64,000 nucleotides of DNA from Sediminibacillus terrae (lineage in GTDB: Bacteria > Bacillota > Bacilli > Bacillales > Amphibacillaceae): contig NZ_VZDQ01000027.1 in the NCBI RefSeq assembly GCF_009602435.1, positions 124,001-188,000 on the forward strand. The letters are read 5' to 3'. The first letter of the stretch is position 1, and each line of letters begins with the position of its first letter. The notes under the pieces are model-generated. The model was given only the letters and a program-made list of their open reading frames with translations, was not told the DNA's origin and searched no databases. This document shows positions 1 to 8,296 of this stretch, in pieces. The position numbers and the translations under genes are program-made.

Positions 1-1176
1 AAAAATTTTGAGCAATCAGACTTACTGAACAGACTGCCCGACCAGTTCTTTGCCAATCTGGTGACAAAGGTGAAAGGCTTGGTTGACAAGGGGCACGATG
101 TGATCAATTTGGGACAGGGGAACCCGGATTTGCCGACACCTGATGCCATTGTAAAAGAATTGCAGGCAGCAACGGAAAATCCGGCTTATCATAAATATTC
201 GCCATTTCGTGGCTTTTCGTTTTTAAAGCAGGCAGCGGCAGAATTTTATAAACGAGAATACCAAGTGAACCTTGATCCAGAATCGGAGGTCGCTGTCTTA
301 TTCGGTGCAAAAACAGGACTGGTGGAATTAAGTCAATGCTTGCTTAATCCAGGGGATCTCGCATTGCTCCCTGATCCAGGCTACCCGGATTACATGTCCG
401 GAATCGCTCTGGCGAATGCGGAAACACATTTAATGCCATTGGTGAAAAGCAATGCATTTCTTCCAGATTATCAATCGATAGATACGGAAATTTGGGAGAG
501 AGCCAAACTGCTGTTTTTGAATTATCCTAATAACCCGACTTCTGCTGTCGCCGACAAGTCGTTCTTTGATGAAACGATTGCAATGGCAAATAGACATAAC
601 GTGTGTGTCGTCCACGATTTTGCTTACGGGGCACTTGGCTTTGATGGCGAGAAACCGCAAAGCTTTCTTCAATCCGAGGGTTCCAAGGAAGTTGGTGTGG
701 AGATTTATACGCTTTCCAAAACTTATAATATGGCAGGTTGGAGAGTGGCTTTTGCAGTCGGAAACCGTTCGGTAATCGAAAGTATCAACCTGTTGCAGGA
801 TCACATGTATGTCAGTTTGTTCGGTGGAATCCAGCATGCTGCTGCCAAAGCGTTGACTGGCGATCAGACTGCAGTTGCCGAACTGGTGCAAACCTATCAA
901 AATAGAAGAGATCGATTTATGGAACGATTAAATCAAATCGGTTGGAAGGTAGAAAAGCCGAAAGGGACCTTCTTCGCATGGCTGCCGGTTCCGGTTGGCT
1001 TTACTTCTGAATCATTTGCCGATTTATTATTGGAAAAAGCCCATGTTGCTGTGGCACCGGGAAACGGGTTCGGAAAAAGCGGCGAAGGCTATATACGTGT
1101 CGGTCTACTGGACAGGGAAGAACGTTTAGAGGAAGCCGCCGACCGGATAGCTGCTTTGAATCTGTTTGATAAGTAG
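1..1176 (+). CDS. mtnE: PLP-dependent aminotransferase, MtnE/YkrV-like (5' end cut by window edge)
   Basis: The frame is open to base 1, so the start lies just outside the window; the internal GTG at 61 is not a real start because the N-terminal residues upstream of it (FEQS..LP.QFFA) fit the family. This is a fold-type I class I/II aminotransferase. The segment NLGQGNPD is the usual N-terminal block, YPNNPTS precedes the cofactor-binding region, and TLSKTYNMAGWR contains the Schiff-base lysine. From memory of the family the closest match is Bacillus MtnE (YkrV), which converts 2-keto-4-methylthiobutyrate to methionine in the methionine salvage pathway. No other mtn gene is visible, so the substrate is inferred from sequence family only. 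It is probably complete apart from a few codons. Confidence 0.85.
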   Translation, partial: KNFEQSDLLNRLPDQFFANLVTKVKGLVDKGHDVINLGQGNPDLPTPDAIVKELQAATENPAYHKYSPFRGFSFLKQAAAEFYKREYQVNLDPESEVAVLFGAKTGLVELSQCLLNPGDLALLPDPGYPDYMSGIALANAETHLMPLVKSNAFLPDYQSIDTEIWERAKLLFLNYPNNPTSAVADKSFFDETIAMANRHNVCVVHDFAYGALGFDGEKPQSFLQSEGSKEVGVEIYTLSKTYNMAGWRVAFAVGNRSVIESINLLQDHMYVSLFGGIQHAAAKALTGDQTAVAELVQTYQNRRDRFMERLNQIGWKVEKPKGTFFAWLPVPVGFTSESFADLLLEKAHVAVAPGNGFGKSGEGYIRVGLLDREERLEEAADRIAALNLFDK

Positions 1177-1188
1177 AGAAATAAAAAG

Positions 1189-1779
1189 GAGGCCGGGACA
1201 TTCACTCCGGCAAGGTACTTCACTTTCCGCGGGCACGGCTTGAGCTAACTTGGCAAAGAATACCGCTTTGCCAAGTGGATCTTCAGCTCGCGCTCATCCC
1301 GCAGGAGTCTATGTACCTTGCCTCCGTTGAATGAAGTTGGTTTCTCCTCTGACGAGAATTCCGTCTTTCTTTTACGCTGTTGATTCGCAACCTACAATTC
1401 TCAAGAATATCGAACCTGCCCTTTCTAATTTTTCGTCTTCATCACTGTTTGGAAACCTATCAGTCAATAGAAGAATACGTTTCTCTATTCTATTCCTCTT
1501 GTCTTGATCACAAGGAAATCAGACAGCGAAAATGTAGCGAAAGTAAGATACGGAGACTCCAACGGGAACAGCACGAGCTGAAAATCCCGCAAGAAAGCGG
1601 TTGGTGCTTTCTGAGGAAGTGGAAGCCGTGCCCGTGGAAGGCGTAGTATCTTGCCGTAGCGATACGAAACACGCATCAAACAACAGGAAAAAAGAAGTTT
1701 ATCGAAGTCACAAGCAAAAACCGAACGGACATTTCCAATTCGCCCGGTTTTTGCTTTGGTGCCATACTATTGTCCCAGC
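1189..1779. repeat. Composite intergenic repeat with GGGACA/TGTCCC ends (copy A)
   Basis: The 610-base gap between the aminotransferase and the convergent rhodanese/MBL gene holds no convincing gene. It begins with GAGGCCGGGACA (1189-1200) and ends with TGTCCCAGC (1771-1779). Nested inside is a second inverted-repeat element: 1199-1218 pairs with 1313-1333 (GGCAAGGTAC/GTACCTTGCC core), enclosing a 10-bp perfect hairpin (1249-1258 with 1266-1275). A degenerate inverted copy of the inner module lies at 1622-1655. A related element is found at 20502-20903. The ORF at 1380-1646 lies inside this repeat and has no RBS. Confidence 0.75.
1712..1756. terminator. Probable terminator hairpin at the end of repeat A
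   Basis: A 12-bp perfect inverted repeat, AAGCAAAAACCG at 1712-1723 and its complement at 1745-1756, gives a stem with T-runs in both orientations. It lies just downstream of the minus-strand rhodanese/MBL gene and could end that transcript. Confidence 0.5.
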
Positions 1780-1786
1780 TTTTTCG

Positions 1787-2911
1787 TCAGCTGACGGCAC
1801 ACCGATTAGGGCCGGCTTCCATCTCCTGCTGCTGCTTTGGTTCAGGATGGACGAGTCCTAAATTGGCCTGACGTATTTCCTGATAGCTGTTTGGTTGTGG
1901 CGGCAGGTTTTCTGTAACCAATTCGATAAACCGCTTTTGTGGAGAAATATTCAATCGCTGATTGTTTGTGTATAACGCTTGTAATGTACTTTGAACTTTG
2001 CCGTCCTCAGTCAATTCATTAGTGCTGCTAAAATGCGTCGGCAATACAACCATTCTTTGAGATAAAGAAGGAAAGCGATCATATAACGTAGCATGCAAGT
2101 ATTTCGCCCACTCGTCTGCCTTTCCAGCTAAATCCGGGCGGCCTATCGATTGGACAAACAGGGTATCCCCCGTCAGTAAATATTCCTGGTCCACGATAAA
2201 GCTTGTACTTCCATAAGTGTGACCCGGAGAAGCTAAGACGGTAACGGCTCGCTGATTGTCTCCCAGGGCGATTGTCATGCCGTCTTGAAGGGGGGTATAG
2301 GAAAACGAAGCACCTTCGTCATCTGCTTGCGGGAACCAATAGGAAGCCCCCGTCTCTGCGGCCAACTTCCTTCCTCCTGACAGATGATCTGCATGGAGAT
2401 GGGTGTCGGCCACATGCTTGATCGAGCATTCATGCTTGTCGGCAAAGGTTTGGTAAACCTCGGTGAATCGACTCGGATCAATTACCATCGCCTCGTTTCC
2501 GACCACTACCATGTACGATAGACAGCCTTTTCCCAGCCGGAGGAACTGGTAAATGCTTCCGCCGCTCGGAAGTGTTCCGGCCTTTACTGGTTCCAAGTGC
2601 TCTCCCCAGCCGGTTATGCCGCCGATCAAGTATGTAACGTTATCCATGCCTTCTCTTTGCAGAAGGGCTGTAGCTGTCTGGGCAGATATCCCTTTATAGC
2701 AAACGACATAGACCGGCCTGTCCAGAGGGAGTTGCTGTTTGGCTTCTGCGGGAGCTGCTTTTATTTCTGCCAGCGGTATGTTGATGTTTTCCACGTTCCT
2801 GCCTTCGATTTTCCAATCTTGATAATCTTCCCGTCTCCGGATATCCAAAATAAACAAATCTTCGTGTTGTAACACACGACTGGCGAGCTCTTTTACAGTC
2901 AATGGATCCAT
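1787..2911 (-). CDS. Rhodanese-metallo-beta-lactamase fusion, persulfide dioxygenase/sulfurtransferase-like
   Basis: About 374 residues. The N-terminal ~110 residues are a rhodanese domain with active-site Cys71 in CYKGIS; the rest is a metallo-beta-lactamase fold with HLHADH at 171-176, a downstream GHTYGS motif, the TGDTLF aspartate and a PTHF histidine, so the metal site looks complete. Such fusions act in persulfide oxidation and sulfur transfer; the exact substrate is inferred. A longer frame reaches 2938, but the RBS AAGGAGGAGG (2921-2930 complement) sits inside it, so the ATG at 2911 nine bases downstream is the better start. The stop codon lies within bases of the outer end of repeat A. 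It is transcribed alone, convergent with the aminotransferase. Confidence 0.82.
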   Translation of the reverse strand: MDPLTVKELASRVLQHEDLFILDIRRREDYQDWKIEGRNVENINIPLAEIKAAPAEAKQQLPLDRPVYVVCYKGISAQTATALLQREGMDNVTYLIGGITGWGEHLEPVKAGTLPSGGSIYQFLRLGKGCLSYMVVVGNEAMVIDPSRFTEVYQTFADKHECSIKHVADTHLHADHLSGGRKLAAETGASYWFPQADDEGASFSYTPLQDGMTIALGDNQRAVTVLASPGHTYGSTSFIVDQEYLLTGDTLFVQSIGRPDLAGKADEWAKYLHATLYDRFPSLSQRMVVLPTHFSSTNELTEDGKVQSTLQALYTNNQRLNISPQKRFIELVTENLPPQPNSYQEIRQANLGLVHPEPKQQQEMEAGPNRCAVS

Positions 2912-3013
2912 ATTCCGATTCCTCCTCCTTTTTTTCAACTAGTATAACAAATCGCGATTCCAGTTGATAATATATATGCAAGTACCCCCGATTGATTGTA
3001 AAGAAACGAAAAA

Positions 3014-3045
3014 AGCCATCCCGTCTCCGATCATATGGGATGGCT
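3014..3045 (-). terminator. Rho-independent terminator of the thi operon
   Basis: Stem AGCCATCCC (3014-3022) with GGGATGGCT (3037-3045). Read on the minus strand it is followed by TTTTTTCG. It is the first strong terminator downstream of the TatD gene, the last gene of the minus-strand thi operon. Confidence 0.7.
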
Positions 3046-3291
3046 GCTCTCGAGATTCAATAATAGGGCACAGCCCGAAGCTAGCTGAAAAAAGGTGATA
3101 GAGTGCTTTCAGTTTATCTGATGAACTTTAACCAACTATCACGGAAAAATGCCTATAGGATTTTGGTGGAACCAGACTAATATCAGCGAAGGAAATGCAC
3201 GTAGACTCCTTGAAAATACAAAACAATTTTCTTCGTGCGATGCATCGCTGCCGCAGTCTTCCTTGGGACTGCGATTACTCGTCCCACCGAA

Positions 3292-3400
3292 AACACCTGT
3301 CCTGCGGGAGGAAAGGCCTAGGGGAGACCCCGGAGAGCGCTAGCTCGAGGAGGCTCACCAGCCGCCCGCGGAAAGCGTAGTGTATTTCCGGAGCGCAGGA
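3292..3400 (-). repeat. Degenerate intergenic repeat module (copy C, inverted)
   Basis: The 530 bases between the rhodanese/MBL gene and the TatD gene hold no believable gene. At 3361-3388 is a GCCCGCGGAAAGCGTAGT-type sequence, the reverse complement of the CTTTCCGCGGGC core found at about 1221 and 20551. The preceding CCTGCGGGAGG corresponds to CCCGCAGGAG in copy A. It lies in the 3' untranslated stretch of the thi operon. Confidence 0.6.
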
Positions 3401-3444
3401 TGGAGAACCAATGTAAGAAGTCTGACGAAGTCTAAAATAAATTA

Positions 3445-4218
3445 TCATAGCTGATAAAAGTCTTTTGTGTTGGCAAGTAGCTGGTGATAAACCGAGTCAA
3501 TCGGGAGTCGTTTCAATTCGGCGATCTTGGCAACGCTGGCATGGATCATCTTCGGATGCGTCATCATGCCAAGGAAAGGTCCTTCAAATGGCCATGGACC
3601 ATCCGTTTCCACCATCAATGAAGTCAAGGGGATTTTCTGAATCAATTGCTGTATTTCCGATTCATACAAACAATCTGGCGTCACGGAAAGCATATATCCA
3701 TTTCCGACTATCCGTCGGACCGTGCCATTGTCACCTTTAAACCAGTGAAAATGGGCTTGGCGGATCGAATGCTTTTCCAATAGTTCACATGCCACCGGGG
3801 CATCTTCATATACAGCGTGTAAGATTACTGGTTTATTCAAGCGTGCTGCATGGATGATCATCGTTTCCAACAATTCTATATAGGCTTCGTTGCTTATCGA
3901 CGGATCCTCTTTGCGCGTGTAGTAGGGCAAGCCGACTTCCCCTACAGCTTTCATGTCCGTGTGATGACTCTCCATAAAGTCTAGCAGTTCACTTAGTTCT
4001 TCGACAGTCGGCAGCTTCTGTTCCGGGTGGTACCCAAAGGCAGGATGGATACGCTTGTCGGTTTGGGCAAGCTGCCATGTCTTTTTAGCCGAAGAAAGGT
4101 GGTTGGATACTGCAATCAATCCCTCTGCATGGTGCTCGTCCAGGTCCTGTACCAACTGTCGCTGTAGCACTTCAGGATACATGTCAAGGTGTATATGGGC
4201 ATCGATAATCGACTTCAT
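3445..4218 (-). CDS. TatD-family metal-dependent hydrolase in the thi operon
   Basis: 257 residues. It opens with a DAHIHLD metal-binding motif at the N-terminus and carries further TatD-type blocks (VGEVGLPYY, the H in VILHAV, HFHWFKGD, VETDGPWP), so the two-metal amidohydrolase site is present. The start at 4218 is chosen because its ATG overlaps the stop of the ATPase gene as ATGA (4215-4218) with GGGTGAT just upstream; the frame extends to 4257 without an RBS. It is the last gene of the TPP-riboswitch operon. The position suggests a hydrolytic step on an imported thiamin breakdown product, for example deformylation or deamidation of a pyrimidine, but this is inference: the family is mostly known as DNases and assorted hydrolases. 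Confidence 0.8.
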   Translation of the reverse strand: MKSIIDAHIHLDMYPEVLQRQLVQDLDEHHAEGLIAVSNHLSSAKKTWQLAQTDKRIHPAFGYHPEQKLPTVEELSELLDFMESHHTDMKAVGEVGLPYYTRKEDPSISNEAYIELLETMIIHAARLNKPVILHAVYEDAPVACELLEKHSIRQAHFHWFKGDNGTVRRIVGNGYMLSVTPDCLYESEIQQLIQKIPLTSLMVETDGPWPFEGPFLGMMTHPKMIHASVAKIAELKRLPIDSVYHQLLANTKDFYQL

Positions 4219-4952
4219 GTCATCACCCGCAGTTCCTGATAAATGGTTTTTTTCCATTCTAAAAAATCCTGTGACAAAACCACGGATTCCTTGCGCGGAC
4301 GCGGAAAAGGAATCGTGAAATCAGCCTTTACTTGGGCAGGACCGCTGGATAAGACAATGATCCGGTCGGAAAGAAATAGTGCTTCTTCGATGTTGTGGGT
4401 GACAAACAGGATGGAGCGTCGGTGCTCCTCCCACATGGAAAGCAGCCACTGCTGCATGTCCAGTCGGGTAAATTCATCCAATGCCGAAAAGGGCTCATCC
4501 AGGCACATTAACGGTTGGGGACTCAGCATGCTGCGTATGAAGGCTGCCCGTTGCTTCATACCGCCCGAAAGTTGATCGGGATAAGCCTCCTCGTATCCGG
4601 ACAGTCCGGCTTTGGCCATCATACTGATTGCTTCCTCCCTGTTTTTCTCCCCGAGGAGTTCTCCGCCTAGCATGACGTTCTCCAGGACAGTGCGCCATGG
4701 CAGCAAGGAAGGAGACTGCGGCATGTAACTGATTGCCCCTCTTTTTCCATTCACGCGCTTGCCATCCAAATAAATGTCGCCACTGTCCGGTTCCAGTAAT
4801 CCGCCTATTAAATGAAACAAGGTGCTTTTGCCGCTTCCGGAAGGACCGACAATCGAGACAAATTCGGCATCGGAAACGGACAAGGAAAGGTTCTCCAATA
4901 CGTGCCTGCCGCTGAAGGATTTGGAAACATCGATAATTGATAAATCAGCCAT
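4215..4952 (-). CDS. thiZ: ABC transporter ATPase for thiamin-precursor uptake
   Basis: 245 residues, of the nitrate/sulfonate/taurine-type ATPase family. Walker A is GPSGSGKST, the signature is LSGGMKQR, and Walker B is LMCLDEPFSALD followed by the H-loop FVTHNIEEAL. It should energise the permease encoded immediately upstream. The start at 4952 has a GGGG-type RBS and overlaps the permease stop by 8 bases; an upstream in-frame ATG at 5012 lies deep inside the permease gene and is rejected. The gene is in the TPP-riboswitch operon and ends with an ATGA overlap into the TatD gene. Confidence 0.88.
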   Translation of the reverse strand: MADLSIIDVSKSFSGRHVLENLSLSVSDAEFVSIVGPSGSGKSTLFHLIGGLLEPDSGDIYLDGKRVNGKRGAISYMPQSPSLLPWRTVLENVMLGGELLGEKNREEAISMMAKAGLSGYEEAYPDQLSGGMKQRAAFIRSMLSPQPLMCLDEPFSALDEFTRLDMQQWLLSMWEEHRRSILFVTHNIEEALFLSDRIIVLSSGPAQVKADFTIPFPRPRKESVVLSQDFLEWKKTIYQELRVMT

Positions 4953-5712
4953 GCTGTTCAACCCCTTTCTTTTTCCAGCGGATGACGCGTTTCTCGATGG
5001 TGATGATGACAATGAAGAATAGTAGGCACAACACCATGATAAAGAAAATCGCTACAAAAACCCTATCGGTCCTAAAAGACGAAGAAGCAAGTGTCATATA
5101 CACGCCGATTCCTTGTTGGGCACCGAGCCACTCGGATATCACAGCCCCCATCACACTGTATGTAGCTGAAATCTTCAGTCCGGAAAACAGCGAAGGAAGG
5201 GAGGTGGGCCATTCCAGCTTCCAAAAAATTTGCCGTTTGTCTGCACCAGCCATTTTTAAATAATGGAGCAGGTCCGGACTTGTTTGACGGAAACCATCCA
5301 ATGTAGCTACGGCAATCGGAAAAAAACAGACCAACGTAATGATGATTAGCTTTGGAAGGATGCCGAACCCGAACCAGATGACCAACAGGGGTGCAAGCAC
5401 AATGATCGGGATATTTTGTGAGAGAATCATCAATGGATAAATGGTTTGTCTCAGCTTAGGCAGCAAATGCAGACAGACAGCTGCTGCAATCCCGATACTC
5501 GTTCCAATCAAAAATCCAAGCAGGGTGAGCTGGATGGTCGAAAACAAATGCAGCTTGTAATCCTCCCAGCCGGCAACCGCCTCCATCCAGATTTGCGAAG
5601 GTGCCGGCAGCAGCCAAGAGGGAATTTCCGCCACTCTGCCCGCCACCTCCCAAACCAGCAGTAAAAGAAGGATGGCTGCAACCGGCCGCCAACCTGTCTT
5701 TATTCGTTTCAT
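4945..5712 (-). CDS. thiX: ABC transporter permease for thiamin-precursor uptake
   Basis: 255 residues, with about six hydrophobic segments and the binding-protein-dependent permease (BPD_transp_1) fold. The coupling-helix (EAA-like) loop is around LHYLKMAGADKRQIFWKLEWP. The N-terminus is a basic MKRIK followed by a membrane segment. The start overlaps the upstream DUF77 stop by one base (TAATG), so translation is probably coupled. It should form the transmembrane channel with ThiZ and receive substrate from ThiY. The same architecture is known for pyrimidine salvage transporters (ThiXYZ) in Bacillus. Confidence 0.87.
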   Translation of the reverse strand: MKRIKTGWRPVAAILLLLLVWEVAGRVAEIPSWLLPAPSQIWMEAVAGWEDYKLHLFSTIQLTLLGFLIGTSIGIAAAVCLHLLPKLRQTIYPLMILSQNIPIIVLAPLLVIWFGFGILPKLIIITLVCFFPIAVATLDGFRQTSPDLLHYLKMAGADKRQIFWKLEWPTSLPSLFSGLKISATYSVMGAVISEWLGAQQGIGVYMTLASSSFRTDRVFVAIFFIMVLCLLFFIVIITIEKRVIRWKKKGVEQHG

Positions 5713-6002
5713 TAGCGGTATTTCTCCGTCAGTTTTTCCATGGAGGCGCCATTTGGCTGGTAAAGAACTTTTATTTGGGAAATCACGTTGGTGCTGCCCA
5801 GTTCGATCATCCTTCTGTTCATTTTTTCGATAACGGCAAACAACTCGCTCAAATTTCCTTCCATCGTCGTTTCCAGCGGGTTTACCTGATAGCGAACCCC
5901 GGATTCTTCGATCACCGCGATTGCTTCATCTACATAAGGAATGACATCTTCTCCGTTTTTTGTTTTTGGGATGATTTGAATACTTACCAGTGAATCACTC
6001 AT
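5712..6002 (-). CDS. Thiamine-binding DUF77/MTH1187-family protein
   Basis: 96 residues, the usual length for the DUF77 family. The QIIPKTKN and QVNPLETTMEGNL blocks are typical of this ferredoxin-like fold. Members related to YkoF bind thiamin or its pyrimidine moiety in the cytoplasm. It sits between the binding lipoprotein and permease genes, with an ATGA overlap at 5999-6002 and a TAATG overlap at 5712, so it is translated as part of the transport operon. A role in capturing or sensing the imported pyrimidine is inferred from family and context. Confidence 0.82.
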   Translation of the reverse strand: MSDSLVSIQIIPKTKNGEDVIPYVDEAIAVIEESGVRYQVNPLETTMEGNLSELFAVIEKMNRRMIELGSTNVISQIKVLYQPNGASMEKLTEKYR

Positions 6003-7006
6003 TGTTTTTCTTCTCCCCCGTCAGGTAAAAATTCGTTCGTGAAGGCTTTTTCTGCTTTTAACTCATGTTCAAGCAAGCCATTGTCATACATCCAGCCGGC
6101 ATAATTTTCCCAGACTTGCTGTTGTTGTTCACCCCATCGTGGGGCATCATCCTGGTATTTAGGAGACAACCACTGCTGACTCGCTTTGACCAGTTCGGCG
6201 TCCAAATCGGGAACTGCGTCGATGAGAATGTCGGCGGCTTCATCTGGCTGGTCCGCTGCAAACTGATAACCTTTGGAAGCGGCAGCAACAAAGGCCTCGA
6301 CTGTCTCCGGATCATCGGCGATTTTCTGCTCACTAGTCGTGAGCACGGGTGTATAGTAGTCCAGTTTTTCGGAGTAGTCGGTCAAGTACTGCATGTTCAA
6401 CTCTTTCCCGCGAAGCTCTGCTTCGATACCTGTCCAGCCATAGTAAATCCAGGCGAAGTCGATGTCACGCTCGACTGCTGTAAAGAAGTCGGTATCCCCC
6501 ATATTGACGATACTTACTTTTTCTACGTCGGCTTTTTCCTGTTTCATCAGGGAGTCGATGACCGCTTTTTCCACGGGAGCCCCCCAGCCGCCATAAGTTT
6601 TTCCTTCAAAATCTTTTGGCGAAGTGATCCCTTTTTCTTTTGGTGAAGCAAAACCGGAAGTATTGTGCTGAATAATGGCTGCAATTGAAACGATCGGTAT
6701 ATCTTGTACCCTTGCTTCTGTCAAGGCTTCCTGGGCTCCAATTCCAAAATCGGCTTTTCCGGATGCGACCAATTGATCAGCCCCGGCCTCTCCTGGCATC
6801 AGAATTTCCACTTCGAGCCCTTCATCTTTGAAATATCCCTTTTCCTTTGCGGCATAAATGCCAGTATGGTTCGTATTAGGCGTCCAGTCCAACACGAGGG
6901 ACACTTTCTTCAATGCGTCCTTTTCTTCGGTGCCGGCATTTTCCTTGCTGCAGCCGGCTGCCAACAACAGAAGCAGGGCGGCAAGTAAGATTGATAACTT
7001 TTTCAT
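5999..7006 (-). CDS. thiY: Pyrimidine/thiamin-precursor-binding lipoprotein (NMT1/THI5-like)
   Basis: 335 residues. It has a lipoprotein signal peptide ending in the lipobox LAAGC at about residues 15-19, then an NMT1/THI5-like periplasmic-binding fold (VSLVLDWTPNTNHTGIYAAK). The family binds formylaminopyrimidine or HMP-type thiamin precursors outside the cell and delivers them to ThiX/ThiZ. It is the first gene of the operon, directly below a TPP riboswitch with its own terminator. No tenA or ylmB deformylase gene follows, unlike the operon known from Bacillus halodurans; a TatD-like hydrolase is found at the operon end. Confidence 0.88.
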   Translation of the reverse strand: MKKLSILLAALLLLLAAGCSKENAGTEEKDALKKVSLVLDWTPNTNHTGIYAAKEKGYFKDEGLEVEILMPGEAGADQLVASGKADFGIGAQEALTEARVQDIPIVSIAAIIQHNTSGFASPKEKGITSPKDFEGKTYGGWGAPVEKAVIDSLMKQEKADVEKVSIVNMGDTDFFTAVERDIDFAWIYYGWTGIEAELRGKELNMQYLTDYSEKLDYYTPVLTTSEQKIADDPETVEAFVAAASKGYQFAADQPDEAADILIDAVPDLDAELVKASQQWLSPKYQDDAPRWGEQQQQVWENYAGWMYDNGLLEHELKAEKAFTNEFLPDGGEEKQ

Positions 7007-7132
7007 CCTATTTCCTCCTAGCGATTAATGATGAAGCACTTAAACAATGCAGGACTGAAATAGGGAACAGGAACCGCGTGAAATATCATGATGTAAGCAT
7101 GCGGTTCTGTGAAGGCAAGCCGTTAAAGGGCA

Positions 7133-7169
7133 ATAAAAAAATGCACCATAGGCCATACCCAGGGTGCAT
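7133..7169 (-). terminator. Riboswitch expression-platform terminator
   Basis: The stem ATGCACC (7141-7147) with GGTGCAT (7163-7169) is followed on the minus strand by TTTTTTATTG. It lies between the TPP aptamer and the thiY start, so thiamin pyrophosphate binding should favour this terminator. Confidence 0.8.
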
Positions 7170-7195
7170 ATTATCGCATACTACCGTTCAAATAT

Positions 7196-7281
7196 GTTCC
7201 CTACGCTGGTGTCAGCCAGATCAGGTTCCAAGGGTCAGTATCTTGACGGATACAATCTCAACCAGCAGTAACTGGTCCCCC
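7196..7281 (-). promoter_or_regulatory. TPP (THI-box) riboswitch
   Basis: On the minus strand the aptamer runs from GGGACCAG through CTGGTTGAGA, then ACCC...GAACCTGATCTGG and ends with ACCAGCGTAGGGAA. These are the conserved THI-box elements; the usual CTGAGA is TTGAGA here. It precedes the ThiY-led operon and a Rho-independent terminator, so control is by transcription attenuation. This is the strongest support for assigning the operon to thiamin precursor uptake. Confidence 0.95.
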
Positions 7282-7354
7282 TACATGAAAGTGATTCATT
7301 CAATTGTCTTGATTACATTATAACCTTGCCACAGCCTGCCGATTTTTTCAAGGA

Positions 7355-8296
7355 CTAGTTTTCCTTGGTATCTTGCCGCTTCTTTTTTTTGATTGTCTTT
7401 CGTGTAATGAAAATACCAGCTGACACCAGAGCGGCAAGCACCAGTAGAACTGGAAGATTGCCGAATAGGAACACGATCAATCCGGAAAAGAAGGAAAGGA
7501 GAAAATCGATGCTTTTGATAAATTGTTCTTTTGTTTTTTGCCAGGTGGTGGTTTCTCCACCGCTGCCGGAAATCCGTACATCGTTTTCCTGAAGACTGAT
7601 GTCGACAGTGGCCAAGTCGGTTTTATTTTCCAAATAATTGATTCTTCCGGTGATCGTCTCGATTTCTTCTTGTACGCCGGCCAAGTCTTCGGATATTTGC
7701 AGCAGATCCTCGGTTTTCTTCGCTTCCTCCATAAAGGCCATCAACCGTTCTTCGACAGCCTTCTTGGACTTTAGGCGGGATTGAAGATCGACGTACTCTT
7801 CGGTGACATCCTGTCCGGAAACATTGTTTTCCAGTACTTTGCTGCTGCCCTCTTCGACAAAATCGATGAACGGCTGGAACTGCTCCTGAGGTACTCTTGC
7901 GGTGATATGCCCCTCTGTAAGGTCATCCTCGGGGTTTTGGTACGTACTCGACTCTACGATATAACCGCCGGCTTCGCTTACCTTTGATTGAATGGTTTCG
8001 AGAGTCTGTTGGTAATTACTTACTTCAATCCGTAGATTTGCATGGTAAATCACTTTCCGGTTTGCTTGCTTTGCTTTGCCGACAGCCGATTCCTCTTCCT
8101 GTTGTACTTCCCCTTCTTCTCCCGCGCTATCCTCTGCCGCCTTGTTTTCGCTTAGAACTGCAGAGTCTTGACTGCTTTCTGTTCCAGCGCTGTCCATCTC
8201 CACGGGCATGTCGGCATTTTCTGGTGAGTCGTTGCTGCATGCTGCCAACAGCAGGAGTAAACAGACCGCAAGTGAATGGAAGTGCCACTTTTTCAT
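7355..8296 (-). CDS. DUF4349 lipoprotein with C-terminal membrane segment
   Basis: 313 residues. A signal peptide ends in a lipobox (LLLAACS). An acidic, low-complexity linker follows, then the DUF4349 core (YHANLRIEV...GYIVESS...ARVPQEQF) with a coiled-coil in its second half, then a C-terminal hydrophobic helix (LIVFLFGNLPVLLVLAAL) and a lysine-rich tail. It should be anchored at the outer face of the membrane. Its function is unknown. The start at 8296 has RBS AAAGGGTGG; the open frame continues upstream to 8506 but that extension lacks a signal peptide at its start. It stands alone. Confidence 0.8.
   Translation of the reverse strand: MKKWHFHSLAVCLLLLLAACSNDSPENADMPVEMDSAGTESSQDSAVLSENKAAEDSAGEEGEVQQEEESAVGKAKQANRKVIYHANLRIEVSNYQQTLETIQSKVSEAGGYIVESSTYQNPEDDLTEGHITARVPQEQFQPFIDFVEEGSSKVLENNVSGQDVTEEYVDLQSRLKSKKAVEERLMAFMEEAKKTEDLLQISEDLAGVQEEIETITGRINYLENKTDLATVDISLQENDVRISGSGGETTTWQKTKEQFIKSIDFLLSFFSGLIVFLFGNLPVLLVLAALVSAGIFITRKTIKKKKRQDTKEN

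Noticed and set aside
430-900. 156-codon minus-strand frame within the aminotransferase
   Set aside because: It is the antisense shadow of a well supported gene, without an RBS or domain.
1380-1861. Two plus-strand frames of 86-88 codons in the first intergenic gap
   Set aside because: They lie within composite repeat A and overlap its inverted modules, lack an RBS, and the encoded sequences look like random translation.
3149-3380. Plus-strand frames of about 60 codons
   Set aside because: They cover the repeat module at 3292-3400 and have no RBS; the DNA is better explained as the 3' untranslated region of the thi operon plus a repeat.
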